64,000 nt of DNA from Eurosta solidaginis (lineage: Eukaryota; Arthropoda; Insecta; Diptera; Tephritidae): assembly GCF_040869045.1 (NCBI RefSeq), contig NC_090321.1:129385689-129449688 (forward strand). The letters are read 5' to 3'. This document shows, one piece after another, positions 9,481 to 20,259 of the stretch; positions within the stretch are counted from its first letter, which is position 1, and every line of letters starts with the position of its first letter. Both the position numbers and the translations under genes were made by a program. The notes under the pieces were generated by a model that saw only the letters and a program-made list of their open reading frames with translations, did not search any database and was not told where the DNA came from.

Positions 9481-10369
9481 TGTAGCATTATGCGTTATGC
9501 CCACCTATGCAATACATTTACAGGATTATGCATTATGAACTTCTATTCCAATGCATTTTTTGTGAACCTGCCACACGCAGTCATAGTGCAATCATATTAC
9601 AATATTGTTCTACATAAATTATATTGACCCGACACAGCGGGAAGTCAACATCAATTGAATGCCGAATACGAAACCCATGTCATTTCACACCTTCATATTT
9701 TTGCTCAACTAGTCACGCCGATCAATGCACGTGCCGATCGGAATGCCTAATTTTCAGTGTTAGTTTGTCAATGTGAATCACCAAAATATTCACACACAAC
9801 TATTTTTATAAATAGGCCAATGAAGTAATCTGCTGACTTTGCATACCAGTATTACAAATATACATATTTTTAGTTTGTTAGTATTAGCCGTGGTGTGATG
9901 GTAGCGTGCTCCGCCTACCACACCGTATGCCCTGGGTTCAAACCCCGGGCAAAGCAACATCAAAATCTTAGAAATAAGGTTTTTCAATTAGAAGACAATT
10001 TTTCTAAGCGGAGTCGCCCCTCAGCAGTGTCTGGCAAGCGCTCAGGGTGTATTTCCGCCATGAAAAGCTCTCAGTGAAAACTCATCTGCCTTGCAGATGC
10101 CGTTCGGAGTCGGCATAAAACATTTAGGTCCCGTCCGGGCAATTTGTAGGGAAAATCAAGAGGAGCACGACGAAAATTGGAAGAGAAGCTCGGCCTTAGA
10201 TCTCTTCGGAGGTTATCGCGCCTTACATTTATTTATTTTTTAGTGTTAGCATAATTATGTATGTGTAGGTTAAGAAATTATGTATAAAAGAGAAAGAATT
10301 TCTTCAATAAAGTCAATTATTATCAGACTTCCAAAGTCAAACATTATTGTCATTACTTCGAATAATTCA
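9481..10369 (+). repeat. Solo LTR related to E1, inserted in gag
   Basis: Begins TGTAGCATTATGCG and ends AATAATTCA, with the 4-bp target duplication ATAC at 9477-9480 and 10370-10373. It shares the start, the TATAAAA (10283-10289) and the AATAAA (10306-10311) with the E1 LTRs but is clearly diverged. Subtracting the SINE inside it leaves about 535 bp, close to the 519 bp of the E1 LTR. The clean duplication with no interior sequence indicates LTR-LTR recombination after insertion. Confidence 0.85.
9888..10240 (+). mobile_element. tRNA-derived SINE inside the solo LTR
   Basis: A tRNA-like head has an A box (TGGTGTGATGGTAGCGTG, from 9891) and a B box (GGGTTCAAACCCC, around 9936) with the right spacing for an internal pol III promoter. 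It is followed by a roughly 270-bp non-tRNA body and an ATTTATTTATTTTTT tail. Approximate target duplications (TTTTTAGT..GTTAG) flank it at about 9869 and 10236. The head does not fold into a full cloverleaf with an intact acceptor stem, so it is a SINE and not a tRNA gene. Confidence 0.8.
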
Positions 10370-10373
10370 ATAC

Positions 10374-10870
10374 CACCTGATTAGAAAAATTTACTACAGC
10401 ATTACAGGGAGCATATATTTCTGGCGGACTAACCCCAGAGCTAGCAAACAAATATGCTGAACAATCTGCTGTTAAAACAATGTGTAAGAATTGCTCCAAT
10501 AATAAAGTAAAAACAATTATGTTGGAGGAACGTTCACATCCATGAACGATGCAATTTCTGAATTTACAAATATATGTGACGAACAATGGGTAACTCAAAT
10601 TCAATTTTGAGCAAAAGGCAACAAAGCCAATACCGCAGTAGTTTCCTTGGAAGTTACTGAAATAAAAGCTACGGAGGCTATCAGGGTAGAAGATTTAACC
10701 TCAGGCCCGACACAACAATAATCCAATACAGACCAATAACTTCCAAAGCAGGAATAGAAATTTTAGTAATCAATCGCGAACAAATACGCGCAATGTTACC
10801 CGCAATGTACATTAGGCATCAAATGAAAGCATAAACGATACTTACAGCCGCATAGCATTGATTTACCTGT
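10374..10870 (+). pseudogene. Gag C-terminal part (412/mdg1-like), degenerate
   Basis: Continues the gag frame from 9480: LEKFTTALQGAYISGGLTP, ELANKYAEQSAVKTMCKN, then shifted frames with an N/R-rich nucleic-acid-binding tail near 10740-10830. Stops at several points. It ends shortly before a CR1-like LINE fragment. Confidence 0.55.
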
Positions 10871-11450
10871 AACGTTTTGAATACTTGTATTTAAATTCAA
10901 AAAGTATGTCATGAGGGGCCCCTGTTAGGTGAATAAATAGTTCGAACAAAATTATAATTTATCATTCAGATGTAAGAAAAAATTACTAGATTAAAAGTCA
11001 TTAGTCTGTGCCGGACTTGTAAAGCGCGCGTCAAATAATGTGAGTTCGTGTCGTTTTCTAACGAAGTAAAACCAAAATTAGCTGCTGAACTTATTAGAAC
11101 GGTTATCTCGCTTTCTTTTGTTTATAATATTATTAGTGGCGACATTCACTGTTCTTTTCTTTTTGAGAGAATTAATTTTAACAAATATCAGCGCAATCTT
11201 CGTACCTTTTTATGGCGTTAATTGTAGAACTGATTATTCGAGTATTGCTCCTCTTGTGCGAGCCTTTGTTGAATTTTATTTAATCGCGAGATCTAACTTG
11301 ATTTTGCATCTTCGAAAACTGTTTTCTCTATGATTCTAAATACTATATTCTAGGTTTTTAGTCTTAGTTATTATTTTACATTGTTACTTGTTATTTGTCT
11401 GTAAGAAACTTTTGTTAATAGACTAACTAAAAAAATAAATAAATAAAAAC
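10870..11450 (+). mobile_element. 5'-truncated CR1-like LINE, 3' end only
   Basis: A plus-strand frame near 11121-11217 reads FVYNIISGDIHCSFLFERI, then shifts to VPFYGVNCRTDYSSIAPL. Both align with the extreme C-terminus of the CR1-like ORF2 at 53.5-53.2 kb (VKLLRGSINSSFLLGEI, VATCRSNYEMHEPL). A 3' UTR follows and ends in a TAAAAAAATAAATAAATAAA tail at about 11427-11449, typical of such LINEs. The left boundary is approximate. Confidence 0.65.
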
Positions 11451-11516
11451 TGCATTGATTAAATTAAGTTCTGTAATTTTTTGTAAATATTTTTTTTCTG
11501 TTGCATGTGAAAAGTG

Positions 11517-11597
11517 CGCAAAAGTGAAGAAATTCAGAAATTAATTGTAAAAGGTAGGAAAAAGGGTTAACCCTATGCAAAAATGGCTGAAAAATAT
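11517..11597 (+). pseudogene. Tc1-like transposase, N-terminal piece
   Basis: The frame reads SEEIQKLIVKGRKKG and, after a stop, PYAKMAEKY up to 11597, where element A begins. After the ATAT duplication at 62481-62484 the same frame continues (DISIRGAEGF), giving the first helix-turn-helix of a Tc1-type DNA-binding domain. This identifies the Tc1 copy as the outermost host of the nested stack. Its left terminal repeat was not identified in 11450-11516. Confidence 0.7.
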
Positions 11598-12132
11598 TGT
11601 GGCGAATATTAGCATCACTATGCTGTTTGTAAATAATCGCAACAACAAAAACAGCAAGCAGCCATCCTTATGTACATGTACACATTAAAGCAAGCAGCCA
11701 CACTTACATAGAAGGCGACGAAGAATATTTCACACACATAACAAGCAGCTTAAAGCAAAGAGATTATCTCACATACACATGGAGTCATCAGCTAAGAGCA
11801 GAAGTTGTTACTCACACATGCACACGCATATATCTAAATAACCAAGTAAGCGATGCAACTGTTCCATGTTCGTGAAAAGTCTAGACCTTAGGAGAAAGAT
11901 GTAAACGAGGCAACAGGAAGTATTAAAGCAGCGCAAGCTGAGGAATAACTAATCAGTTTGATTTAAGCACGCTGTTAGTTGTGAAGTAGAATTGTAAAGT
12001 ACTACTTCCAAAGTAGTCTAAACAAAGACCATTTTGTAATACTGAATATTAGAGTTATTTATTCGACAGTTCCACGATTCAAAGGTTAGCAGAAGTTGTG
12101 TTATTATCAGGAATTTACCAAAATCTGTTACA
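11598..12132 (+). repeat. Element A 5' LTR
   Basis: Begins TGTGGCGAATATTAGC and ends GTTACA. It matches 61997-62480 along its length with many substitutions and indels (535 against 484 bp). The promoter TATA is preserved in the 3' copy (GTATAAAAGC near 62307) but mutated here (GTATTAAAGC). The same holds for AATAAA, which reads AACAAA here. Confidence 0.88.
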
Positions 12133-12134
12133 AT

Positions 12135-12149
12135 TGGTGTCAGAAAAGG
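12135..12149 (+). other. Element A primer-binding site (Leu-tRNA type)
   Basis: TGGTGTCAGAAAAGG lies two bases after the LTR end. TGGTGTCAGAA is the complement of the 3' end of Leu-tRNA as used by several insect Gypsy elements. Position and start with TGG support the call; the tRNA identity rests on family knowledge. Confidence 0.65.
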
Positions 12150-12185
12150 ACATCTTGAATAACGAAAATTTCGAATACAGCTTGG

Positions 12186-13068
12186 ATGGGGCAAAGTTAA
12201 GTGCATTGAAGATCCAGCAGTTAAAAAGGAATAGGAGAACCGTAGATTGAACACAACTTGCAATAATTCCCAACTTGAAGCACGGCACGGTTATGGAGTT
12301 GGAAGAAATCATTGTTGAAGAGTATGTCTTTCATCCTGATAGCGACGAGACAACAACAAAAATGGAAGAAAAAATGAAACACACCAGACAGTGACGAGCA
12401 CAGACTTGAACATAATATTAGCTGCAATATCTGCACAAACAACGAGAATGAAATCTCAACTGGAAGAACAGAAGGGACGCACTTCAAGGATATATTCACA
12501 AAATTTCAACGGATATGTTATCTTAACTAGGAGACTCGTATTACAACCAAGATGGACAACTAGAAGAGCAGAAGGCATATATGGCTGCGAAGTTGAAAGC
12601 ACAAGAGGCTCGCATATCCTCGCAGCTGGCGGAACAGGAAGCAAGGGCATCATCAAAACTGGAAGCGTAGGATGCAAAAATCGCTCAATTTCAGACGTCG
12701 ATGATTTAAAAGGTTGTATGGAGCAGTTACAACTTAACCGCCCAGCTGTTCCAGCGAGCAATCCGAAGGTAAAACTCCATCTTTTGACGGCTCTGTTCCT
12801 TTCCAAGTATTTAAGCTTCAATTCGCGAAGACGTCAGCAGTTAACAATTGGAATACTGAAGGTAAGGTTGCTGCGCTGCTCATCGCATTGAAAGGACCTG
12901 CACCTGAAATCTTACCGACCATTTCAGAGAGAGATCGATAAAACTACGAAGCATTGATGGCCGCTCTATCAAGGAGATGCGAAAGCGAACACAGGTAGCA
13001 ACTACACCAAATAGAATTGCAAAACCGTTACCAAGAAGCTAATGAGACATTGCTGGAGTTTGCGGGAG
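12186..13068 (+). pseudogene. Element A gag, 5' part, with SAP-like N-terminus
   Basis: After a one-base shift at the ATG the frame reads AKLSALKIQQLK, the start of a SAP-like helix pair, which in such elements precedes Gag. A coiled, Q/E-rich stretch follows (12391-12520), then after shifts the capsid-like block FDGSVPFQVFKLQFAKTSAV and GKVAALLIALKGPAPEIL, ending NRYQEANETLLEFAG at 13064. The frame is cut by the B LTR and resumes at 58551 (ECFG then VERLVHLANADAP). Several stops and frameshifts are present. Confidence 0.75.
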
Positions 13069-13521
13069 TGTAAGGAGATTTTCACCATACCTCGATACAT
13101 ATAAACAATCCCTTAGCTTTAAGTTTAGTTCTAATACAAATGCATCTGGCAGCGCTGTTGAACGACAACACAGATGCATTGCAGCCAATATGAAGGCATA
13201 GAAAAATGTGATAGAGAAAAGCGGAACCAAGCTCTTTCTTTTCTGATGTGACCGGCTTGTTGAATAGCCGTTTTCAATAAAATACATTTATAAGTAAGAT
13301 AGTGAGTTTTATTTAAAAAATATAATTTAAACCTGTTTGATATTCTGGAGGAGGAAACTACCGAGATCCTCAACAAAATAAGCGGAATCATGCCAACAAT
13401 TTTGAGGCGGCGCCCTCCTCGACCGATATAGGTGCGCAGGTGACACGACGCGCATGAAATGTTAATTTTTTAACTAGCGAAGCTGCGATGAGTGTATTAA
13501 ATTAGAAGAAAAGGTCCAATA
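13069..13521 (+). repeat. Element B 5' LTR (in unit 1)
   Basis: Starts TGTAAGGAGATTTTC and ends GGTCCAATA directly before the primer site. It is matched by 20260-20712 (tandem copy) and by the 3' LTR 58094-58546, which is diverged by several percent. The end is set by the GGAG duplication, since the LTR does not end in CA. Confidence 0.85.
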
Positions 13522-14650
13522 TGGCGACCGTGACGGTCTTTGGTGGTGGTACAGGTGAGTAGAGTGCGTGTGATCCGAACATAATTTTGTAAAATATTAT
13601 TAATAAAACTAAAAAAAATGCGGAAATAACAAAAATCTACAAAATACTATTTTCTAATTAGAAACAGAGATAATAGATTTTGCTAAAAGTTAATAAAACA
13701 AATTATCCAAAAACTAAATGCTACGGAGATAATATAAAGAACTAAATTCGACGAACTACAAAATTAACAATTAATAAATACAGATTTAATAAAAATTATT
13801 CAATTAATATGAAAAATTATTCAATTTAATAAAAATTATTCAATTAGCATGAAAAAATTCACGCCACTCAAAAGCGGCATTCAAAAAACCACGCCACTCA
13901 GATAAAAGGATCGTAAACGGTACCACCACCAGCAGCGGCGAACACCATCAGCAGCAAATACCGTCGGCAGCGAAAGCCAGCAGCAGCATTAACATCAGCG
14001 GCAGCCACCATCATAGCAGCAGCAGCAGCATTAACACCAGCAGCAGCAGTGAAGCAGCAACATAAGTATACCATATGTATTAATATATGAATGTATTAAT
14101 AAAAAATTTTGCCTACAAGTTTTTTTAAATACATATATGTATACTAAAAATTACAATTTTTATGAAATGCGGTGCGTCCGCATTAAACATTTTTGATTTT
14201 TGATTACAACGGTGCGTCCGTTCGTATAAAAAATATGGATTATTTTTTTGATAACAACGGTGCGTCCGTTTATATAAAACACTTGGATTTTTTTACTAAA
14301 ACGGTGCGTTCGTCTAAATTTAACCACTAATACTAAATCAGTTTTCAACAATTTAAAAAGTTTCGAACCATTTTATAAATTTCAACATCTTTAGATCTCC
14401 ATTTTATTTTATTTTTTCTCAAGTTTGATTCATTTTACACATTTATAATTTCTTCAAATTTTTCATATTTTCAAATTTCTAATTTAAAAATTTCTCAACA
14501 AATACTCATATTTTCAAGTTTCCATTTTTAAAATTTTCATTCATTTCGCAAATCTTCTATTTAAAACTTCACATTTCTGAATTTCCGTTTTTCAAATTTT
14601 CATTTTACTTCAGGTACAATTTCTTAACGTGTCCATTTTCCAACAAAATA
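13522..14650 (+). other. Element B leader with primer site, CAG-rich tract and CGGTGCGTCCG repeats
   Basis: TGGCGACCGTGACGG (13522-13536) is the primer site. A CAG/CAC-rich stretch lies at about 13920-14065. Four copies of the imperfect palindrome ACGGTGCGTCCGT follow at 14169, 14209, 14257 and 14301, spaced 40-48 bp. Two related copies (ACGGTGGCTCCGT at 40171 and GCGGTACATCCGT at 40215) lie past the LOA insertion, which shows that the leader was continuous. The rest is T-rich and non-coding. The unit 2 copy is at 20713-21838. Confidence 0.7.
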
Positions 14651-15109
14651 ATAATTTTCAGCCTTATAGGGTGAACTAGATAAGCAAGTTGCATGTAACC
14701 TGTAAATTTCCCTCCCTAAGGTAGGCACGTTGTCGTTGGTGTGATGGCTTAACCGAACTCCAGAGTGCCCGACTATGAGGCGGAGCTGTTTAGGACTGAC
14801 ATCTAAGCCGTTTCGCCTCATAGGAGGGCGGCGCGATGTCGGTGACCAAGAACTGCCAACTAATCCAGGGTGTTATGCGGACCGTGCCTATTAGACGATT
14901 TGCAGCTAGGGGATAAATTCGGCTGTATTCGAAAGGAGCCTTCCCGATACCGGGCCACCTCGGGAAGTATTGATGGCCTTACCACAGTAAGGGGTGCTGG
15001 TGTGGCGGATGGTTCTTTCCCGTATATAATACTGGAGCGCTGAGCCCGTGTTGTCGGGCAGGTGGTCGTATGACGACTCATTACTTGATTGTCATAAGGA
15101 CGATGATAA

Positions 15110-16310
15110 GAGGAGGACTGAGTCGCAAACCAAATAGGCATTAAGCGATTCGTCAGACTCAGGGGAGCAAGAGTAGTGCTGATTTAATGAACTCCGTGTT
15201 GGAGAAGCACGCAAATGAAAACGGAGTAGAAGAGTGGAGAAGGGTACAGAGCAGAGGAAGTAAAAGAGCTTGGGAGCAGTGGTCGACCCAACAGAAGTGG
15301 AGATCAAGCGTTTGGAATGGGCCCATGAAGCGGTAGAAGTAGGTCGAAGGCAGTTCAAAAGGTTTGCTGCGAGAAACCCTCGGTTCTGCAACCGGTAAGA
15401 GGAGGAAGAAGCGTCGAATGGCAGAGTGAAGAGGCAAAGTTCGGAGGAAGGCGACAAGCCTGCTTTCAAGAGGCAGAAAGGACCCAGTCCTAGAGCCGCG
15501 AGGAAGAGCAATCGCATAAACAAAACAAGTAGGCCCAATAGCGAGGTAGCAACTACCCCAAAAGCTGCGAGTCAAAGGAAAGTTCCACCTAAGGAAGTAG
15601 GAGATAAGCCAAAGGGAGATAACGCTAAGACTCCGGCTTCCTCGGAGGTGCTAAAGGGAATTAACGCTAAGACTCCGACTTTCTCGGAGGTGCCAAAGGG
15701 AGATAATACTAAGACTCCGGCTTTTCCCGAGAAGATGAGTGATGTGGCAAAGCAGTCACTTACTGTGGCGCTAGTTGATCGTAGCAGTCCCTTCGGACAA
15801 ATGACTACTGAAAGGTGGAGATCTGTGGAAAGGGGGCTTATTAGCTTAATGCTTAAAATGATGCGGGAACAACCCAGTAAGCCCCTTCCAACCTTTGATT
15901 CGAGGGATGGTATAATGGTGTGAAGATGATAGCGTGCGACAACATCGCGAGCTTGTGGTGGCTGGAGGAAGTGGTTCCAAACCTCCAAAGGCAAGGCACG
16001 AACGCGCGGTTTGAGGTGGTGGATACATCGCAAATCCCCACGGTACCAAAAGTTAAGGTATGGATACCAATGCGTAATGAAGTCGGAGGATACACTGCGA
16101 CTTCTGCAGAATCAGAATCCGAACATATCGACAGCGAATTTGAAGGTACTTACTGTATCTCGGCCTACAGAGAAAGGTCAGTTCTACATCTTCCAAATAA
16201 ACAAGCAGGCGGAGGATATTTTGTACACGCAGCTTGGTAAAAATGTCCTTTGGCACTGGCAAAATTTACATGCGACTCAGGAAAAGAAATCCCGAGGATA
16301 AAAATCCAAC
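15110..16310 (+). pseudogene. LOA LINE ORF1 with DUF4780-like domain
   Basis: Frame 15426-15923 is K/P/S-rich with three repeats of the pattern GDNAKTPA.SEV. It leads into LVDRSSPFGQMTTERWRSVE and a globular domain that, after a shift at about 15920, continues WWLEEVVPNLQ, VPKVKVWIPMRNEV and GQFYIFQINKQAEDILY. This wording matches the DUF4780-type domain found in ORF1 of LOA-like LINEs, thought to bind RNA. Two frameshifts break it. The identical arrangement is present in unit 2 (22298-23498). Confidence 0.75.
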
Positions 16311-16689
16311 ACGCTAGAGGTGGGCGAAGTCGAAAAGGATCTCAAAAGCCTAGTGGAAAAAAGATAGGTGGAGGTCCCCGACGTCACCACGAAGGTGTTA
16401 GAAGAGAACCAAGCGCCAAATTGTGCATTGACTCGCACAGAGGGACTCCCGGCACAACAGTTACGAGAGGCTGAATGGGGCTTCGAATACTCTAAACCAA
16501 AGGGCAAGGGGAGGACGACGACTTCACGAAGAAGGTGCTGGAAGGGGACAAATAGCCCAATTGTGCTGCGAGTCCTACAGATAAGGTAAGGAAACAGCTG
16601 CATTCATATATGCTGCCTAATTACACTACTGAGGACTTCGCAGTCGTGGCCGTTGAGAAAAAGAATAAGCAGGCGTTTATCCTGGCATC

Positions 16690-17220
16690 CTGCTAGATGA
16701 CCCATGCTGTGGAGGTTCCACCGATGGAGTGCGAAAGGCTAGTACACGAGGAAGGGCGCATCGGGCGGTTGGTCATAGGCGCAGATGCCAATGCGCACCG
16801 CAATACGTGAGGAGGAGCAGATGCGAACGAGAGAGGCGAATCTCTATTTTGTTACATCCTGCAAACCAATTTGCAGATAGCCAACAGGGGAAGTGTTCCT
16901 ACATACATTGGTCCAACATCCAGCAATGCTCTTGATATTACATTGAGTTCCGAACGTGATACATCAAGGTATGATTGAATTGTTCTTCTTAGACCATCCT
17001 TCTCCGACCATGCGTATATCAGCTTCAGTATCCACGTAAAGAGGGTAGAGAAGGGAGGAACCTTTAGAAACCCTAGGTCAACAGACTGGACTAAATTCCA
17101 GAAACAGGTAGAAACAAAACTGGGACAACCTAAAGAGGTTGCCAATGTGGAAGAACTGGAAGGGTCTAATGAATTCGTAACAAGGACGCTTATGACTGTG
17201 TATAACAAAGCTTGCCCTCT
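16690..17220 (+). pseudogene. LOA LINE ORF2 endonuclease, degenerate
   Basis: Contains VIGADANAH, NRGSVPTYIGPTSSN and LDITL in shifted frames, then SFSDHAYISF-like remnants and FRNPRSTDWTKFQ. This is the nuclease that nicks target DNA. It is equivalent to 7472-8420 on the other strand. The copy in unit 2 is at 23878-24420. Confidence 0.7.
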
Positions 17221-17958
17221 AAGAAAATTCAGAGGAAAAGCAAAGCAATGAGCTGAGTCTTCTAAGAAGACAGGTAAAAGGAATGTTTAAGCTCGCAAAG
17301 ACCGCGGAAAGCGAAGCGTGTCGGGACGAGTTCAGGGATCTACAAGCGTGAAATTTCCAGGGCGAAGAGGCTCTCATGGAAAAGTTTCTGTACGGACATA
17401 GAGTGCCCCAGCGAAACAGCACGGTTGAAAAATTCCTAGCAAGGGGAAACATAATCCAGGGAATAATAAAAAAGAGAACGGGGAATGGTCACGTAATAGT
17501 GAGGAATCCCTTGAGGTGTTTCTCGACACACATTTCCCATCGGGAGACGGTTTAGAAGAGCCAGCAGACATCACTCACACTTCGATCACGGAGCGGGTAG
17601 TGCCGGGCTTGGTGACCGATACCAAGTTCGAATGGGCAGTGAAAACGTTTTCTAAGTTTAAATCCCATGCTACAAGTTTCAAGTATGGCGGTCGTGGAAT
17701 GGCTTAAAATAATATGCGATTGGTGCATAAGGCTGAATCATGTACCGCACTCTTGGAGAACTGCTCGTGTAGCTTTCCTACAAAAGGCGGGCAAGATCGG
17801 TCACGTGTATCCCAAAGACAATAGACCCATTAACTTAACATCTTTTCTGCTCAAAATCTTTGAGAGGCTGATTTATGTGTACATAAATTCCATCGTGGAT
17901 GAAAAACTGCTCTCCACAACACAGCATGCGTACACCAAAGGCAAGTCGGTAAACACCG
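17221..17958 (+). pseudogene. LOA LINE ORF2 reverse transcriptase, N-terminal part (interrupted)
   Basis: Encodes the pre-finger region (FLDTHFPSGDGLEE, TKFEWAVKTFSKFKS) and the fingers block with WRTARVAFLQKAGK, KDNRPINLTSFLLKIFE and AYTKGKSVNT, then stops at the BEL insertion. A 12-base stretch is missing relative to unit 2 (24420-25158). The RT continues at 38269. Confidence 0.75.
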
Positions 17959-18447
17959 TGTTCGGCCGGTGTGCGTCTAATCCTGGAGAGGTGGGCGCAC
18001 CGGGTCGATCTCAAAGAACGGGTGTGTTTGAAAATAAATAAGAGAAGACGAGATTTCTCGTTATAATAAAGCTGTTATTTTTATTGGTAGATATTAAATA
18101 TACAGGAAATAATATTACCTTTGATAAACGGCAGAGATCGCTGGCTGCAGATGTGAACAGGTTGGCTGTTAGAATCCAAGAGGCCGGTTGTATAGCAAGC
18201 TACAACCGTTGACCCGCAAAATCCCCCGTTTTGGATGGGAAAGGCACCCACACATGAACCCCGACATGCATATGCATAAGTGCTGACAAAAAACACACAT
18301 ACAGGTACATGTACATGCATGCACATGCATGTGGTGGTGATGGTGTGGGTGGTTACAACTTAATTCGAGTATCGAGTATCGCTTCGCAGGGTTGCATGGG
18401 GGGGATCGCAGAGAGATGCGGAAAAAGTTAGGCATCCTGCCTAAACA
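17959..18447 (-). repeat. BEL element LTR, duplicated orphan copy
   Basis: Begins TGTTCGGCCGGTGTGC and ends CCTGCCTAAACA on the plus strand. Preceded by CACCG (17954-17958). It contains ATGCATATGCAT and TGCATGCACATGCATG runs. It belongs to unit 1 of the tandem duplication and is separated from the BEL coding region by unit 2, so it is not a separate insertion. Confidence 0.88.
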
Positions 18448-20226
18448 TGCCGGCCCCCCTTGCGATACGCAACATCGTTTTACCCCCACCGATCTCCGAC
18501 CGCTGAAAAGAAACGAGAAAAACGTTTGCATTAAAACTAAACTTAACCTAAGTTGCGTATTTCGCCAGCGTCGCGGGTGACCGGGAGTCCTGCCCGGCTT
18601 GCGCAGCATGCCACCTAAGCTAGGATGAAAAAGAAACATTAGAAGTGGAGGAAAGTGAATATTTCTTGCCTTTGGTTATACATAATTCTTAGATATTACT
18701 AGAACCCATGAAGTGATATGACGTAGAAGGTCCATCGTGCTGGACGAAGAGGCCGAGGTCTCCGTTCCAGACTGGTAAAAAAAAAATTTTTTTTTTGGAC
18801 GGAGAGGCCGTGGTCTCCGTTTCCGATTCGCATTATTTTGTTTGGTTGGACGAAGAGGCCAAAGTCTCCGTTACAGACTCGCATTATTGTTGTTTAGGTT
18901 TTTCTGGGCTGGACGAAGAGGCCGAGGTCTCCGTTCCAGCGTCTAGTGTATCGTGTCGCTCTCGCGGCGGCTGGCCCTTTTTTTTGTTGGATGAGGTGTA
19001 GCATCTTTTGAGGTGCCAGGGCGAGTGACCGTGAGGTTGGCTGGGTGAAACGGCGGTGTTTTATTACAAAACGTATGTTAAAAGAGATGAGTTCGTACTT
19101 AAATTCGAAAGTGTACCAACTGCCGGTGCTTGCATGCAGATTGGCGATGCGTTCTCAACGACGCGTTCTATCTGCACGTACCATTTTGAGATAGCATGCA
19201 ACCCTGTCGTGTATTTATTGGTTAGCTGACAGCTGGTATGGTGAATTTGTGGTGTGCGAGTATATATATACATATATGTATTGCTTGCCCTTGAAAAAAA
19301 CTAGGTCACTGGGGCAGTGGCACACTAAGCCAGTAGAAACAGTTGACTTTTACCAATTTCGGAATTTTGTCGTGTAGGGATTCTTTTATTTCGGGACTCT
19401 GATTGTTTTGTACCGAGCCCTTATAATGACGGTTTGTGATGTTTGTTGTTGAAAAACAACAAGTCCTGCTCCCAGCCAAAAAACAAAAAACCGAACAGTA
19501 CCGAAGGCAAAAAATCAAAAAATCAAAAAAAAATTTTTTGTTTTTTGTGAATGAGAGCATAATTATTTTTTTGAAATGAGGGTTTGCCTTTATTTTTGTG
19601 CATAATTTTGTTTTCGGACTGCCCGAGGTGTCAGTATGGGTCAAAAAACGCGATCCCGATTTTGTTGCTCTTGCGGGTTTTCGGTACTCGCGTGCGTCAT
19701 TTAGCGCAGCACTAAAAAATAGGCAAATATATGTAACTACGTTGGGATAAGTATAATGCGGGCCAGTGCAAGGACTTTAACACTTAATTTACTTTTTGAC
19801 CCGTTTTCAATTCTTAGCACCTCTAGTATCTTTTACCACCGAAGCCTAAGATCCGCCAACATTGCACTATATTTCGCATTGAAAACACCTGCTGCGATCA
19901 TTTGGTAAACGTATTTAATTGCTGAGCACAACCAACCAACATTTGGCGGTTACACTAACCAACCCCCCCAAATTTGAACAAAGTTGTGCACAAATTCAGG
20001 AAAGAAATAAATTTGTTTATGAAATGAGTGCAGTAAATGAGCACGCAAATAATTTTTGGCGCTATTGTCATCGAAAATCAGTTATTTTTGTGGCAGTACT
20101 TTTGGTATACTGGTAAAATCTACCACTACCAACATTTTCACTATTTAACGTCCGCGCACTGGTATAAGCATACCAGCTGCAAAGCAAAAACGAAAAAATG
20201 TTCGCGAACATTTATACATACTTATG
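18448..20226 (-). other. Non-coding flank of the BEL 3' LTR, with four quasi-palindromic repeats (unit 1)
   Basis: No gene. AAGGGGGGCCGGC on the minus strand next to the LTR is a possible polypurine tract. Four copies of a ~30-bp GC-rich repeat, GGACGAAGAGGCCGAGGTCT and CCGTTCCAG, lie at 18740, 18796, 18847 and 18910, each with partly self-complementary arms (ACGGAGA/TCTCCGT). The rest, with GT-rich and AT-rich runs, shows no coding signal. The same region recurs at 25648-27425. Confidence 0.55.
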
Positions 20227-20259
20227 GAGCTAATGAGACATTGCTGGAGTTTGCGGGAG

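Larger units (their letters stand above)
8431..10870 (+). mobile_element. Decayed 412/mdg1-like internal region (E2)
   Basis: From left to right it carries a leader-like stretch, a homologue of the E1 membrane ORF (8639-8932), a second broken ORF (8944-9216) and a gag that starts at 9265 and continues beyond an inserted solo LTR to about 10870. This order matches a 412/mdg1-type element with extra ORFs upstream of gag. Its own LTRs and pol are missing. The left edge abuts the LINE and is approximate. All frames contain stops or shifts, so this copy is older than E1. Confidence 0.65.
14650..17958 (+). mobile_element. LOA-type LINE, 5' part (unit 1)
   Basis: Contains a 5' UTR with a structured GC-richer start (GGTGTGATGGCTTAACCG region), ORF1, endonuclease and the first part of RT. 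The frame is cut at 17958 by the BEL LTR with duplication CACCG (17954-17958). It resumes at 38264-38268 and then reads ALHRVVISIEKSLEYKDYAL, so both halves rejoin in frame across the BEL insertion. The duplicate copy is about 21838-25158. RNase H in the 3' half places it in the LOA group. Confidence 0.85.
13037..20226 (+). repeat. 7.19-kb tandem duplication, unit 1
   Basis: 13037-20226 is repeated head to tail at 20228-27425. By eye I find only about a dozen substitutions and a few indels (a CAG triplet near 14020, a 12-base piece CCCATGGTGGAG missing from unit 1 near 17248, one A near 19520), so the copies are near 99.8% identical. The unit joins parts of four elements: the end of A gag, the B 5' LTR and leader, the LOA LINE and the BEL 3' LTR with flank. 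The duplication is therefore younger than all these insertions. The junction (20226-20228) shows one filler G and no appreciable homology. Confidence 0.92.

Noticed and set aside
9888..9960. tRNA gene
   Set aside because: A and B boxes are present, but the acceptor stem does not pair and a SINE body with an A/T tail follows; the segment also interrupts an LTR.
13920..14065. Polyglutamine-coding CAG tract
   Set aside because: It lies in the non-coding leader of element B with no open frame through it.
15092..16095. Long minus-strand ORFs opposite LINE ORF1
   Set aside because: They mirror the plus-strand ORF1, lack any recognisable domain, and are duplicated only because of the tandem repeat.
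17959..18447. Independent second BEL insertion or solo LTR
   Set aside because: It has the same CACCG flank and the same surroundings as 25159-25647; it is explained by the 7.19-kb tandem duplication.
18081..18639. His- and Cys-rich protein on the minus strand
   Set aside because: It is read through TGCATG/CACATG repeats of the BEL LTR; the same shadow appears at 25281-25839 and has no coding support.
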